Assembly (NCBI GenBank): GCA_021739635.1
Contig: JAIPBH010000004.1
Span: forward strand, 1-64,000
Length of the DNA stretch: 64,000 bases
Direction: 5' to 3'
From: Flavobacteriaceae bacterium
Lineage (GTDB): Bacteria > Bacteroidota > Bacteroidia > Flavobacteriales > Flavobacteriaceae
Under the pieces are notes generated by a model that ran no database searches, was not told the DNA's origin, and saw only the letters and a list, made by a program, of their open reading frames with translations. The translations under genes and the position numbers were made by a program. Positions 48,395 to 58,613 of the stretch are shown here, in pieces (positions within the stretch are counted from its first letter, which is position 1; each line of letters opens with the position of its first letter).

Positions 48395-48425
48395 AAAGCC
48401 TGACTATTTAGTCAGGCTTTTTTTG
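48395..48425. terminator. Bidirectional terminator between the M61 and S10 peptidase genes
   Basis: AAAGCCTGAC (48395-48404) pairs with GTCAGGCTTT (48411-48420), with T on the right and A-rich sequence on the left. It ends both convergent transcripts. Confidence 0.9.
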
Positions 48426-48426
48426 T

Positions 48427-49911
48427 TTAGTACTTGGCGGCTTTTCCTTTTGATAAAGAATTATTAATAAATTCTCTTAAATCATCATTAGCTGTTTTTA
48501 AATCTTCCTGACGCAAATACATCATATGGCCACTTCTATAGCCTTTAAATGTGAATCTGTCTTTCATTTTTCCGCTAGGATCCACTTGATGCATGGTATA
48601 TTTTGCTCCAAAATAAGTCGTAGCGCCATCATAATAACCAGATTGAATAAGCACTTTTAAATAGGGGTTTTGTGCCATTGCTTGCCTTAATCTTTCTCTG
48701 CTATTGTCATTTCTGTTATCCCAAGGATGTACATCACCAAACATATTATATTTTATATCGGTTTTAAAATTTAAATATTCACGAATATAATAGTTGATGG
48801 CTGGAGTAAAAGAATGAAGCCAAGATGTTAATTCTGGATTAAAATCTGGGCTATCGCCAGTTTCAGTTTTATCAAATCCTAAATATCTGGAATCTAATCT
48901 ACCAATGGTTTGTCCAGTTTTATCACGAAGCAAATCTTTCCAAAAGAAATTAGTTGAAACATTTAAATTATTTTGTAAAATAGTTTTTTTACTAAGTCCG
49001 GAATAATAGGACATTTTCTCAGAAACCTCTTGTTTTTCATTTTCAGAAATAAAACCACCTTTGGCCAATGCAGGCATTAATTTATTGATGGCATAATCTT
49101 CAACTTCTGGTAGTATATCTAATAAATCTTTACTCTGTAAATCAGAAGGTAATGCCTTATGATACCATGCAGCGGCAGTAAAATATGGTAAATTTAATGA
49201 GGAGTAAACAGGTTGATTGGTGTTGTAAAGTTTATAATCTGCAGGAGATACCATAATCACACCGTTTAAATACATCCATTGGTTATTTTGTAACTCATTG
49301 GCTAAGCCCATAACTCGTGTGCCACCATAACTTTCACCAATAATATATTTTGGAGATTCCCATCTATTAACTCTGCTAAGAAAAGTATTCATCCATTCTG
49401 CTAAATATTTAATATCCGCATTGATTCCAAAGAACGTGTCTCTATTTGGTAATTTCCCTTCTTTATCGGCAATCATTCTTGAGTAACCTGTATTAACAGG
49501 ATCAATAAAAACGATATCGGCTACATCTAAAATAGAATTCGGATTGTCTTTTACACCATAAGGCTGCACAGGATAGCCTTCAGAATTTATATTTAAAACT
49601 TTTGGTCCGGTATAAGCTATATGCATCCAAGCTGAAGCAGAACCTGGTCCGCCATTAAATGAAAATAAAAGAGGCCTGTTTTTTCTATCTGTTTTATCCC
49701 GTTCATAATAGGTGTAAAAAAGGGTGGCTATAGGTTCTCCTTTTTCATTCCAAACAGGTTGTGTGCCTGCAGTAGACTTATATGAAATGAGTTGATTTTT
49801 TATAGTAATAGTGTGAGATGTAGTAACTGTAGTATCAGCAGGAATTTTAATGGTTTGAGAAAATACTGAACAAACAGAAATGGTAAAAACTAATAACAGA
49901 ATTTTTTTCAT
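48427..49911 (-). CDS. S10 serine carboxypeptidase-like protein
   Basis: The 494-residue protein has a signal peptide (cut near residue 19, CSVFS-Q). The S10 family catalytic serine is S194 in IIGESYGGTRV, the oxyanion motif FNGGPGSASAW is at 85-95, and the late histidine is in GYRSGHMMYLRQ (about 465). The catalytic Asp is probably in LIQSGYYDGATTY. It removes C-terminal residues from peptides in the periplasm. The 5' end is 42 nt downstream of the TIGR02757 gene, which may share its transcript. Confidence 0.93.
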   Translation of the reverse strand: MKKILLLVFTISVCSVFSQTIKIPADTTVTTSHTITIKNQLISYKSTAGTQPVWNEKGEPIATLFYTYYERDKTDRKNRPLLFSFNGGPGSASAWMHIAYTGPKVLNINSEGYPVQPYGVKDNPNSILDVADIVFIDPVNTGYSRMIADKEGKLPNRDTFFGINADIKYLAEWMNTFLSRVNRWESPKYIIGESYGGTRVMGLANELQNNQWMYLNGVIMVSPADYKLYNTNQPVYSSLNLPYFTAAAWYHKALPSDLQSKDLLDILPEVEDYAINKLMPALAKGGFISENEKQEVSEKMSYYSGLSKKTILQNNLNVSTNFFWKDLLRDKTGQTIGRLDSRYLGFDKTETGDSPDFNPELTSWLHSFTPAINYYIREYLNFKTDIKYNMFGDVHPWDNRNDNSRERLRQAMAQNPYLKVLIQSGYYDGATTYFGAKYTMHQVDPSGKMKDRFTFKGYRSGHMMYLRQEDLKTANDDLREFINNSLSKGKAAKY

Positions 49912-49953
49912 GATTTATTTTAAATTACACTTTAAATATAAGAAAAACTAATG

Positions 49954-50730
49954 TTAAAACCCTTCAAAAACGCCTAAACCAAACAAAGCAAAATCATATT
50001 TAACAGGATCTTTTGAATCTAGTTTCCTCAAAGCAGAATCTAATTCTAATAAAGCTTTGGCATCATTTTGTTTTCGGGTTAGTAACCCTAGTTTCCTAGC
50101 AACATTTCCAGAATGCACATCTAACGGACATGATAATTGACTTGGTGATAATGTGTTCCAAATACCAAAATCTACACCAGTACAATCGGTTCTAATCATC
50201 CATCTTAAAAACATATTAATACGTTTCGCAGCTGAATTTTTTAATGGATCACTAACATGTTTTTGTATTCTTGATACATGTTCTATTTCAAAAAATGTTG
50301 ATTTGAATTGTGATATGGAATTTTGTAAAGAATCTTTTTCAGCATGTTTTAAAAACATTGATTCTAATCCGTTATGGTTTTTATAAATATGTTGAAGGGA
50401 TTTTATAAACTGAATAAAATCTTCTCCATTAAACGTTCTGTGAACAAATGGCTCAAGCTTTTCTAAATCTGTTTCATGATGATTTAAAACAAAATCAAAT
50501 GGGGAATTATCTAATAACTCTGCCATACGTTTTGCATTATTAATGATGCTTTTTCGGTTTCCCCATGAAATAGTAGCTGTTAAAAATCCAGCAATTTCAA
50601 TATCTTCCTTTAATGAAAATTGATGTGGAACCTGAATGGGATCGCTTTCAATAAATTTAAGGTTGTTGTATTGCTCAACTTTAGCATCAAGAAAATCTTT
50701 AAGCTCAGTTTTATTAATGTTTTTCGCCAC
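49954..50730 (-). CDS. TIGR02757 (DUF2400) protein
   Basis: The 258-residue protein fits TIGR02757 over its length: FIESDPIQVPHQFSLKEDIE, ISWGNRKSIINNAKRMAELL, CPLDVHSGNVARKLGLLTRKQ and KYDFALFGLGVFE are the strong blocks. The last two resemble the helix-hairpin-helix region of base-excision DNA glycosylases, so the family may bind DNA, but its function is not established to my knowledge. The start is a GTG at 50730 overlapping the lolD stop by 1 nt; no ATG fits. Confidence 0.88.
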   Translation of the reverse strand: MAKNINKTELKDFLDAKVEQYNNLKFIESDPIQVPHQFSLKEDIEIAGFLTATISWGNRKSIINNAKRMAELLDNSPFDFVLNHHETDLEKLEPFVHRTFNGEDFIQFIKSLQHIYKNHNGLESMFLKHAEKDSLQNSISQFKSTFFEIEHVSRIQKHVSDPLKNSAAKRINMFLRWMIRTDCTGVDFGIWNTLSPSQLSCPLDVHSGNVARKLGLLTRKQNDAKALLELDSALRKLDSKDPVKYDFALFGLGVFEGF

Positions 50731-51395
50731 TAATTGTTTATTATTTTGCCGTCAACCATTACCAGTTTTCTGTCTGCTAAATTGGCAAGTTCTTCATTAT
50801 GAGTCACAATAACAAAGGTTTGTCCAAATTCATCACGTAATTTAAAAAACAAGCTATGTAAATTTTCGGCAGATTCACTATCTAAATTTCCTGAAGGTTC
50901 ATCAGCAAAAATTAAATCGGGGTTATTAATCAAAGCTCTTGCAACGGCTACACGTTGTTGCTCACCGCCTGATAATTCATTGGGTTTGTGATGATGGCGA
51001 TGTGATAATCCTAAAAAATTCAAAAGTTCTACTGCACGTTTTTCAGCATTAGTTTTTTTTGTACCCTTTATAAAAGCAGGAAGACAAACATTTTCAAGAG
51101 CAGTAAACTCAGGTAATAATTGATGAAACTGAAAAATAAAACCTATATGTTCATTTCTAAACTTGGCTAACGCTTTTTCGTTTAGTGAGTTGATATTGAT
51201 GTTATTGATTGTTAAATCAAATTTTTCATTTTTTGATGCTGTATCAAGTGTGCCTAGTATTTGCAATAAAGTAGTTTTTCCAGCACCAGATGCACCAACA
51301 ATAGAGACCACTTCACTTTTTTTTATGTGAATATCAACACCTTTTAAAACATGTAAATCATTGTAGAATTTATGGATGTTTTTTGCTTGAATCAT
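50730..51395 (-). CDS. lolD: ABC transporter ATPase, LolD-like
   Basis: The 221-residue ATPase has Walker A GASGAGKT (34-41), signature LSGGEQQR (141-148), Walker B LIFADEP (161-167) and H-loop IVTHNEEL. The overall type (MacB/LolD/FtsE subfamily) is set by [17 protein letters not shown] and [16 protein letters not shown]. LolD with LolC/E extracts lipoproteins from the inner membrane. No permease gene is adjacent; the gene stands before TIGR02757, a position I recall from other flavobacteria. Confidence 0.9.
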   Translation of the reverse strand: MIQAKNIHKFYNDLHVLKGVDIHIKKSEVVSIVGASGAGKTTLLQILGTLDTASKNEKFDLTINNININSLNEKALAKFRNEHIGFIFQFHQLLPEFTALENVCLPAFIKGTKKTNAEKRAVELLNFLGLSHRHHHKPNELSGGEQQRVAVARALINNPDLIFADEPSGNLDSESAENLHSLFFKLRDEFGQTFVIVTHNEELANLADRKLVMVDGKIINN

Positions 51396-51445
51396 AAATA
51401 GTAAATATAGTTGGTGAATTTACTACTTTAATGTTTTATGTACAA

Positions 51446-53881
51446 TTAAGAATTACTTTTCTTCTTAAACGCATTTTTAATACCAGCATAATCAATAAAA
51501 TATTGAATACGTAAAGAAAATGTATTTTGAATAGGTTGATTGAATAAGGTTTTTAAACTTGCTCCATAGGTATCTGTTGATGCATTATCATAATTAAATA
51601 ATTGATTTCTATATAAAGCTGTTAAAAAACTTCCAGGAGCAAATTGCCATGAGTAGTTAAAATCTAAATTCCATGTGTTATAGTTTATATTAGGTATGTT
51701 TTCCAATCCATTAGCTTTATATCCAGAATTTTGATTTAAACGTCCATTATCTTCTAAAGCAAACAAATTGTTGTTATAATTTACTGTTGACCAATAATTT
51801 CTAAAAGTTAATGATACACCATGAAACGAATTAAATGTATAACTGGCTTCAATACTATTTACTAGTGTTTTTCTATCGCGTTCACCAAAAACAATGTCGT
51901 TTCCAACAGATGTGACATAACCTCTATCATTAAATTCTTTATTGTACTCAAAAGAATAGGTGATTAATAATTTTTCATTAAATCTAATCCTCGGACTAAC
52001 TTCAAACCAAAATTCATTGGTATCTCTATTTTTTTCAAAAAAAGTAGCTCCACCAAGACTTACATCAAAGGCAAATTTTTTATTGTAATTGGATGAAAAC
52101 CAAAGGTTAGAATTTATTCTGTTTTCGTAAATAAAAAAGCGTCCGTCAGTTCTTGGTTCAAAATAATCAAATTGTTTACCTACTTGAAAATTTAAGTTTC
52201 CACCAAAGTTGTTTAAGGTTTTAGTTTCTGCATTAAAATTAAAACCAAAACTACTTCCTGTATATTCTCCTGGATTAGCTAATCTGGTATAGTTTACATA
52301 GGTGCCAATGTAATAGTTGTTTAATTTTTTTGTAGGTTCAAAAATTCTGTAGGTTAAATCTACACCAAAGTTGTTATAATTGTTTCTGTACAATAACCCT
52401 AAATCATTAACGTCATATTTGGTATCTGCAAAACTGTGGTCAAAACTATACCTGAATTTACCATGAGACTTCCCAGATCTAAAAAACGAACTAAATCCTG
52501 TTGAGTTTCCGTCTTCTAAATTAAGATTACTCATTTTAGCTTCACCATAAGCATTATAGGTGTTTCTCTTATTTGAAATATCAAAAATTAATCCTGTAAC
52601 ATTAGCATCTCTAAAATGACCATCTCTAGTAACGTTGGTATTTATTAAACTTACAGATGAATTTTTGTTAAATTGTTGATCTAAAACCAGAATGTTATAA
52701 TTAGCTAAGGGTTCTACAACTTGTTCTCTTGTTTCTCCAGAAATAGTGTCTTTTATTATGGCATTAGTTCTATCTGTAACGGCATTAAAAATGCCTATTC
52801 CTAAACCATTTTTTGTTCTGCCTGATAATTTAATAGCGTTTAAAACTTTTACGGAATTTGGATAATTTTTAATTTCCTCATTATCATTTAATACAACGTC
52901 TCCTGTTGGGCTGCTACCTACACGCCTGGAAAAAAATAAATCTCCTTTGCTAAATAAATCAACACCTTCAGTGAAAAATTGGCGCTGTTCAGAATAGGTT
53001 TGCTCAAATGGACCTAAGTTTAATTCTAAATCATCAAATCCTGCTTGACTAAAATCTGGTACTAAAGTGGCGTCTAAAGTGAAATTTTCAGTAATTCCAT
53101 ATTTTACATCTAGTCCAAAATTTAAATCTGTTTCCGTTTCACCATTATAAGAATTCACTAAACCTGAAGCGAATGGATAAAAGCTAAGCCGTGTTGGAGA
53201 TTCAATATTTTCTAAGGTTTTAAGTTCACCATGGTATAAACCAACGTTTCCTTTTGTTCTATCTATTGGATTCCATGTGTATTGAGAACGATTTCTTCTG
53301 AAATGTCTATGAAATTGTATTCCCCAAGTTTGTACATTTTCATTTGAAAACCTAAGAGCTCTATAAGGTATTTTTACTTCTATAATCCAACCATCTTCAA
53401 CCATATTTACTTTACTTTCCCAAACAGCATTCCAACCAAAATCTTCTCCAATACTTGGATTTGAAATAGCATCAGCTTGAGTACCAGAACTAAAAACAAA
53501 AAATTCAGTATCATTTTGTGCGTCATTATTTGGGTTTATAATAATTCCAAAAAAATCTGATTGCCCAAAATTATCTCTTGTAGTTAATTGGCGCATTATT
53601 TTTGAAGGATCATCATGTAAATAAGCTCCAAAGTAAATAGCATTATCATCATAAGTAATTTTTACTTTGGTTTTAATACTATCTGTTTCTTTTACGCCCA
53701 TTTCTGGTCTAAATTGAGTGAAATCTTGAGCATCTTCAGATATTTTCCAAATGTCATCATCTAAAACACCATCAATTTTAGGCGCTTTTTGACTTCGTTT
53801 AATATGATACGTTTTTTTGTTTTGAGAATAACCAGAGAGGTTAATAGCCATTAAAAAGATGAAAAAAATATAAAATTTCAT
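51446..53881 (-). CDS. DUF5916 outer-membrane protein with carbohydrate-binding-like N-domain
   Basis: The 811-residue protein has a signal peptide (cut near 19, LSGYS-Q), then a CBM9-like domain (about 25-210; KAPKIDGVLDDDIWK, AQDFTQFRPEMG, YFGAYLHDDP), and a long beta-barrel-like DUF5916 part. Family blocks seen are LDATLVPDFSQAGFDDLELN and EQRQFFTEGVDLF. The C-terminus is rich in alternating aromatic strands (YSWQFAPGSFLTALYRNQ, LRIQYFIDYAG). The ligand is unknown. It stands alone, with 184 bp to msrA on the other side. Confidence 0.9.
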   Translation of the reverse strand: MKFYIFFIFLMAINLSGYSQNKKTYHIKRSQKAPKIDGVLDDDIWKISEDAQDFTQFRPEMGVKETDSIKTKVKITYDDNAIYFGAYLHDDPSKIMRQLTTRDNFGQSDFFGIIINPNNDAQNDTEFFVFSSGTQADAISNPSIGEDFGWNAVWESKVNMVEDGWIIEVKIPYRALRFSNENVQTWGIQFHRHFRRNRSQYTWNPIDRTKGNVGLYHGELKTLENIESPTRLSFYPFASGLVNSYNGETETDLNFGLDVKYGITENFTLDATLVPDFSQAGFDDLELNLGPFEQTYSEQRQFFTEGVDLFSKGDLFFSRRVGSSPTGDVVLNDNEEIKNYPNSVKVLNAIKLSGRTKNGLGIGIFNAVTDRTNAIIKDTISGETREQVVEPLANYNILVLDQQFNKNSSVSLINTNVTRDGHFRDANVTGLIFDISNKRNTYNAYGEAKMSNLNLEDGNSTGFSSFFRSGKSHGKFRYSFDHSFADTKYDVNDLGLLYRNNYNNFGVDLTYRIFEPTKKLNNYYIGTYVNYTRLANPGEYTGSSFGFNFNAETKTLNNFGGNLNFQVGKQFDYFEPRTDGRFFIYENRINSNLWFSSNYNKKFAFDVSLGGATFFEKNRDTNEFWFEVSPRIRFNEKLLITYSFEYNKEFNDRGYVTSVGNDIVFGERDRKTLVNSIEASYTFNSFHGVSLTFRNYWSTVNYNNNLFALEDNGRLNQNSGYKANGLENIPNINYNTWNLDFNYSWQFAPGSFLTALYRNQLFNYDNASTDTYGASLKTLFNQPIQNTFSLRIQYFIDYAGIKNAFKKKSNS

Positions 53882-54065
53882 TGATTGATTTTGATTGATG
53901 ATTTTTTATGTCTTTTATAAAGACAATAAAAAAAATGGGTTGTTACAGTAAATGTTACAAATTTACAGATACCATAAATATTTAATCCTTAACTAAAAGT
54001 TAAAATGCAACACCTTGTAAGGATTTAACAATTAAAACAACTAATATTTACTTAACTTTAAAACT

Positions 54066-54617
54066 ATGAATAATACTTTACAAATAGCCACATTTGCTGG
54101 CGGTTGTTTTTGGTGTACAGAAGCTGTTTTTAATAATTTAGAAGGTGTTGAACGTGTAATTTCAGGCTATACAGGTGGATCTATAAAAAATCCTGCTTAT
54201 AGAGAAATTTGTACAGGAAGAACTGGGCATGCAGAAGCCATTCAAATTTACTATGATGAAACATTAATTTCTTATAAAGAATTATTAGAAATTTTCTTTG
54301 CAACTCATGATCCAACAACTTTAAACAGACAAGGAAATGATGTAGGAACTCAATACCGTTCAGCCATATTTTATAATAATGACTTACAAAAGCAAGAAGC
54401 CATAGAATTTATTAAGTTCTTAGAAAATGAGAAAATTTTTAACCATGCTATTACGACTGAAATTGTTGAACTAGGCGTATTTTATAATGCTGAAGCGTAT
54501 CATCAAGATTATTATAATTTGAACAAAGAAGAATCTTATTGTCAATATATAATCAATCCTAAATTGAAGAAATTAAAAGAAGATTACATACATAAATTAA
54601 AGAAACAAACCAACTAA
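54066..54617 (+). CDS. msrA: Peptide methionine-S-sulfoxide reductase MsrA
   Basis: The 183-residue enzyme repairs oxidised methionine in proteins. The active-site [11 protein letters not shown] contains C14 (catalytic) and C17. The [20 protein letters not shown] block and [20 protein letters not shown] (about 79-98) are also standard, as is YHQDYYNLN near the end. The resolving cysteine could be C17 or the C-terminal one in EESYCQY. No MsrB domain. folE starts 1 nt after its stop, so they share a transcript. Confidence 0.96.
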   Translation: MNNTLQIATFAGGCFWCTEAVFNNLEGVERVISGYTGGSIKNPAYREICTGRTGHAEAIQIYYDETLISYKELLEIFFATHDPTTLNRQGNDVGTQYRSAIFYNNDLQKQEAIEFIKFLENEKIFNHAITTEIVELGVFYNAEAYHQDYYNLNKEESYCQYIINPKLKKLKEDYIHKLKKQTN

Positions 54618-54618
54618 A

Positions 54619-55206
54619 ATGCCTTATAAAAGTTTTGAAGAATACAACATTCAAGTAACTGATGATGTAAAAAATAGATACAAAAATATTATTACAGATT
54701 TAGGTGAAGATATTTCACGTGATGGTTTGGAAAAAACTCCAGAACGTGCAGCCAAAGCCATGCAATTTTTAACTCAAGGATATCATCAAGATCCGATTGA
54801 AATTCTTAAAAGTGCCATGTTTAAAGAATCATATAATGAAATGGTGATTGTTAAAGACATTGAGTTGTATTCACTTTGTGAGCATCATATTCTGCCATTT
54901 TTCGGTAAAGCTCACATTGCATATATTCCTAATGGTTATATAGTAGGCTTGAGTAAACTTCCAAGAATTGTTGATGTCTTTGCAAGAAGATTACAAGTAC
55001 AAGAACGTTTAACAGAGCAAATTTTAGATTGTATAAATGATACGTTAAAGCCACAAGGAGTTGCTGTAGTTATTGAAGCATCTCATATGTGTATGATGAT
55101 GCGTGGCGTTCAAAAGCAAAACTCAATTACAACAACATCAGGGTTTAGAGGGCAGTTTGAAAAAATTGAAACCAGAAATGAATTTTTGAAACTTATAGGA
55201 AAATAA
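54619..55206 (+). CDS. folE: GTP cyclohydrolase I
   Basis: The 195-residue enzyme opens GTP to dihydroneopterin triphosphate for folate and pterin synthesis. Zinc ligands are C87 and H90 ([11 protein letters not shown]) and C158 ([10 protein letters not shown]). The [20 protein letters not shown] stretch and the C-terminal [11 protein letters not shown] complete the family pattern. It begins 1 nt after msrA. Confidence 0.97.
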   Translation: MPYKSFEEYNIQVTDDVKNRYKNIITDLGEDISRDGLEKTPERAAKAMQFLTQGYHQDPIEILKSAMFKESYNEMVIVKDIELYSLCEHHILPFFGKAHIAYIPNGYIVGLSKLPRIVDVFARRLQVQERLTEQILDCINDTLKPQGVAVVIEASHMCMMMRGVQKQNSITTTSGFRGQFEKIETRNEFLKLIGK

Positions 55207-55246
55207 TTTTGGTATATTTCTTGTTTTTGATTGTTAATTTTTTATA

Positions 55247-55525
55247 ATGAATAAATACAAAAAACTACTATTAAGCATTTTTTTAGATGCGGTTGGATAT
55301 GTGTCATATTTAATTCCTGGAATAGGTGAGTTGTCAGATATTATTTGGGCACCACTTTCTGCTTGGATTATGACCAAATTATATAAAGGAACTTCAGGTA
55401 AGGTTGCTGCAGTTATAAATTTTGCAGAAGAAGCTTTGCCAGGATTTGATTTTATCCCAACGTTTACCCTTATGTGGTTATACACTTATGTTTTTGGTAG
55501 AAATAAAGATCATAGCAAATCGTAA
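55247..55525 (+). CDS. Small conserved membrane-associated protein
   Basis: The 92-residue protein (MNKYKKLLLSIFLDAVGYVS) has two hydrophobic stretches and a conserved-looking core, GIGELSDIIWAPLSAWIMTKL, followed by EEALPGFDFIPTFTLMWLY. I recognise close relatives in many Flavobacteriaceae as uncharacterised proteins. It is 40 nt downstream of folE and converges with the lipoprotein gene across a terminator. Function unknown. Confidence 0.72.
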   Translation: MNKYKKLLLSIFLDAVGYVSYLIPGIGELSDIIWAPLSAWIMTKLYKGTSGKVAAVINFAEEALPGFDFIPTFTLMWLYTYVFGRNKDHSKS

Positions 55526-55540
55526 AATTCAATTGATAAA

Positions 55541-55574
55541 TAAAAAAATCCCTTTCAAACCAATGAAAGGGATT
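55541..55574. terminator. Terminator of the ZnuD-like receptor/lipoprotein operon
   Basis: AATCCCTTTCA (55547-55557) pairs with TGAAAGGGATT (55564-55574). On the minus strand seven T follow, so it chiefly ends the leftward operon; it may also slow the rightward transcript. Confidence 0.88.
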
Positions 55575-55595
55575 CTTAGGTATTAAAAAATTGGA

Positions 55596-56162
55596 TTATT
55601 GGACAGTAACCGAAAAAGTGGCTTGAATATCTGTCTCTCCACCAGCATTGGTAATATCGCCATCACTTACTCCAGAGGCAGTTTTATTAGGCAAATGACG
55701 TAATGTTATGGTAATAGTTCCTGTGGCAGCAGTTGCAGCTGTAGTTAAAGTGAATTCTAAACCTAAAGGATTACCATTACCGTCAACATCGGCATAATCA
55801 AATGTGGCAATACTATTTGTTGCTTGAAAGAAAAATTGGTGCTCATCGTTTTCTTCTTCAATTTCCATATTAATCGATTCTGCCGGTGTTTCTGTTTCGT
55901 TTAAAATTTGTAAATTTCCATTGTAAGATGTGCTAACTGATAAAGGTCCAGAAACAGTAATAACAGGTGCGTTTGGACCATCACCATCCAAATCTTTTGT
56001 TTGTAAGGTAATTGTAGTGCCACCTCCAACAGGTGTTAACGTAGCCGTTAAGGTTGTTATAACTTCTTCTTCGTTTACTGGCACTGGATTATCATCGTTA
56101 GAACATGATGCTAATACAATAGACGATAATGTGATAATACATAATTTTTTAAATAATTTCAT
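55596..56162 (-). CDS. Lipoprotein paired with the ZnuD-like receptor
   Basis: The 188-residue lipoprotein has the lipobox IVLASCSNDDN (C20) and a beta-rich, low-basic body with LTPVGGGTTITLQTKDLDGDG and a final SGVSDGDITNAGGETDIQATF. Acidic residues (DDN, NEEE, EEENDEHQ) are frequent. Homologues carry a 'type 1 periplasmic binding fold' name in databases as far as I remember, but at this length it cannot be that two-domain fold. It starts 19 nt after the receptor stop, in the same operon, so it likely sits at the outer membrane with it. Confidence 0.75.
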   Translation of the reverse strand: MKLFKKLCIITLSSIVLASCSNDDNPVPVNEEEVITTLTATLTPVGGGTTITLQTKDLDGDGPNAPVITVSGPLSVSTSYNGNLQILNETETPAESINMEIEEENDEHQFFFQATNSIATFDYADVDGNGNPLGLEFTLTTAATAATGTITITLRHLPNKTASGVSDGDITNAGGETDIQATFSVTVQ

Positions 56163-56181
56163 TTTGTTTTTATTTTTTTAA

Positions 56182-58581
56182 TTAATAATTAAATTTTAAT
56201 TGTAACATGATGTTTCTTCCTAAATCATCGGCAAAATATCTTAATCGATTAAGATATTCTCTGTAAGAAGTATTAAAAATGTTGGTAATGTTTAAACCAA
56301 TATTTAGGTTTGTTTTTTCTGACACATCGAGCGTAATATCACTTTCAAAATTCAATAAATGATAAGTTGGTGGTGTTGAGCTAACATCAACAAACTCCAT
56401 GTTGCCTGTTGAAGGAATAAAAACTTCGAAGTTATTATTTGGAAAGTCGTTTTGCTTTAAAACCAATTCACTTTGAAGATTGGCATTAAGCTGAAACCAT
56501 TTTTCGTTTGAATACCCTAAGATATTCATGGTTTTAAATGAAGGCATATCAATCAAAGCCTCTGATTCATTTAAATCTCTACCCTTGATAAACGATGATT
56601 TGTTGCTAAAAGACCAGTTGTCATTGAAATAGTATTTTACAGTTATATCGAAACCAAATAAAGCAGCATTAGTTTGCTCGTAACTCCAAACAGGAAATGC
56701 CCCACGAACGGTTTGTTCGGTGCCTGTGGGTTTTATAAAAATATAATCTTTTATGTGATTGTAGAATCCTTCAAGACTCACAGTCAGGTTGCTATGATGA
56801 TATTGATAGGTGCTAGAAATTCTGTTCGAGGTTTCTTGTTTTATGCGTAAATCGCCCAATTCGATTCTTGCTGCTGAATGGTGTAAACCATCACTAAATA
56901 ATTCGGATGGGTTGGGCGCACGGTTAGACAAGCCATAGTTAAAAATCAAGGTATGCTTATTGTTAAATTTGTGAGCTAATCCTGCTGATGCAGAAACGTT
57001 ATGATAATCGAAAATAGGATTTGTAAGTAATTGTGTTCCTAAATCGTCAATCACGATATCTGCAAAATCATCACCATAACCTCGCTCGTCCCAACGACTT
57101 GTTTGATAGAATTTCTTAGCGTCAATACGAATAAAATCATAACGAACACCAAAATCTGCATCGGTTTTAGTATTTAGCTTATAATTTGCAATGGCAAACA
57201 TACCAGCATCAAATTTATCGTAATCTGGAATAAGACGTCTTATTCCAGTATCAGGATTTGCAAAATTATTTTGATATCCGCCATTAAAACCAAATTCGTA
57301 AATAGCATTTTCGTTAGAATCCATTTTTAAACTCGCTTTTATGGTATGCGTTTTTAAAGTAAGATCTATGGCAGGTTTGTTTTTATCGCCACCAACACGA
57401 ATATCATATTCAAAACGTTCGTTATTTTGATAGTTGTACTGAAGTTCGAAACGTCCAAAATTTTTAAATCGATTATAAAAATCAAGTTTTGCAATTTGAT
57501 GCGTAACGTCTTGTCTAGGCGCATTGATATCATAACTAAAGTCATCAATCACTAATGGCTGCTGACTGTTAATGGCGTTAACCAAATCTTCAATATTTCC
57601 AATATGCGACGACCGTAAGATGCCAATTTCATTATTTAAAAAACTATAATATATATTGAACCCTTGTTCAAACGTTTTATAGCCACCGTTTACAGAAAAC
57701 CCTTTAAAATTTGAACTTGTATTGGTTAAATAATAGTCTGGAGCTTTAAAATCACCAAATTGTTTCATCGAAGCTTGCACACTAACATACCAACCTTCTT
57801 TATATGTTTTGGTTAATACTGAGTTTATATTAAACCCTTTACCATTGGTCTGTCCACTCAAAATTGTTTTTCCGTAAAGCGAGTCTTTTAAGCTAATATT
57901 TGAAGGCTTTAAGACAATAACGCCACCAATGGCATCGCCACCATATGCTAGTGCATTTGAACCTTTAATAACATTAATGTTACCCGCAGTATTCAAATCA
58001 ATATTTGGCGCATGCTCGATTCCCCATTCTTGATCTTGTAAACGCACACCATTAGTCATCACAATTATTCTACTACTATGTAACCCATTAATTATGGGTT
58101 TAACAATAGAATTCCCTGTATTTATAGATGATACACCGCTAATTTGTTTCAAGGCATCACCTAGACTTAAAGAACTATATTGCTCTATCATTTTAGTGTC
58201 TAAATGGGTTTCCTGTGATGTTTTTGTCAATTTTGCTGGACCTTTGCCTTCAATTTTAACTTCGCTTAGTTCTTCTATATGATGTTCTAAAGTGACATCG
58301 TATTTGGTATTACCCTTAATGTGAACTTCAAAACGTTTTGTTTCACAAGCCAAATGAGATACAACAATAGTCATAGTACCATCACAGATGTTTTCAATGG
58401 AAAAATTCCCATCAAAATCTGTGGTAGTATATCGATCTATTGTTTCAAGATATATGCTGGCGTCTAGAATAGGTGAGCCATCATGAAAATCGTGAACATT
58501 ACCAAAAAACTTTGATGAACAGTTTTGACTGTGAGCTATGCTTATAAAGACAAAGGCCACAATAAATAAATATTTTTTCAT
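56182..58581 (-). CDS. TonB-dependent receptor, ZnuD-like
   Basis: The 799-residue receptor has a signal peptide (cut near 18), a CarboxypepD_reg-like domain (about 20-105), a plug (about 120-230; LGDALKQISGVSSINTGNS, VIKGSNALAYGGDAIGGVI) and a barrel. The motifs WGIEHAPNID in the plug and NPSELFSDGLHHSAARIELG in the barrel are close to those of the ZnuD group of zinc-uptake receptors. Metal specificity is inferred. The downstream lipoprotein and the upstream His/Cys-rich protein make a three-gene unit. The last residue is aromatic-flanked (FNY), as usual. Confidence 0.88.
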   Translation of the reverse strand: MKKYLFIVAFVFISIAHSQNCSSKFFGNVHDFHDGSPILDASIYLETIDRYTTTDFDGNFSIENICDGTMTIVVSHLACETKRFEVHIKGNTKYDVTLEHHIEELSEVKIEGKGPAKLTKTSQETHLDTKMIEQYSSLSLGDALKQISGVSSINTGNSIVKPIINGLHSSRIIVMTNGVRLQDQEWGIEHAPNIDLNTAGNINVIKGSNALAYGGDAIGGVIVLKPSNISLKDSLYGKTILSGQTNGKGFNINSVLTKTYKEGWYVSVQASMKQFGDFKAPDYYLTNTSSNFKGFSVNGGYKTFEQGFNIYYSFLNNEIGILRSSHIGNIEDLVNAINSQQPLVIDDFSYDINAPRQDVTHQIAKLDFYNRFKNFGRFELQYNYQNNERFEYDIRVGGDKNKPAIDLTLKTHTIKASLKMDSNENAIYEFGFNGGYQNNFANPDTGIRRLIPDYDKFDAGMFAIANYKLNTKTDADFGVRYDFIRIDAKKFYQTSRWDERGYGDDFADIVIDDLGTQLLTNPIFDYHNVSASAGLAHKFNNKHTLIFNYGLSNRAPNPSELFSDGLHHSAARIELGDLRIKQETSNRISSTYQYHHSNLTVSLEGFYNHIKDYIFIKPTGTEQTVRGAFPVWSYEQTNAALFGFDITVKYYFNDNWSFSNKSSFIKGRDLNESEALIDMPSFKTMNILGYSNEKWFQLNANLQSELVLKQNDFPNNNFEVFIPSTGNMEFVDVSSTPPTYHLLNFESDITLDVSEKTNLNIGLNITNIFNTSYREYLNRLRYFADDLGRNIMLQLKFNY

Positions 58582-58613
58582 GGTAAAAATTTAGTTTAAA
58601 ATAATTTTGAATT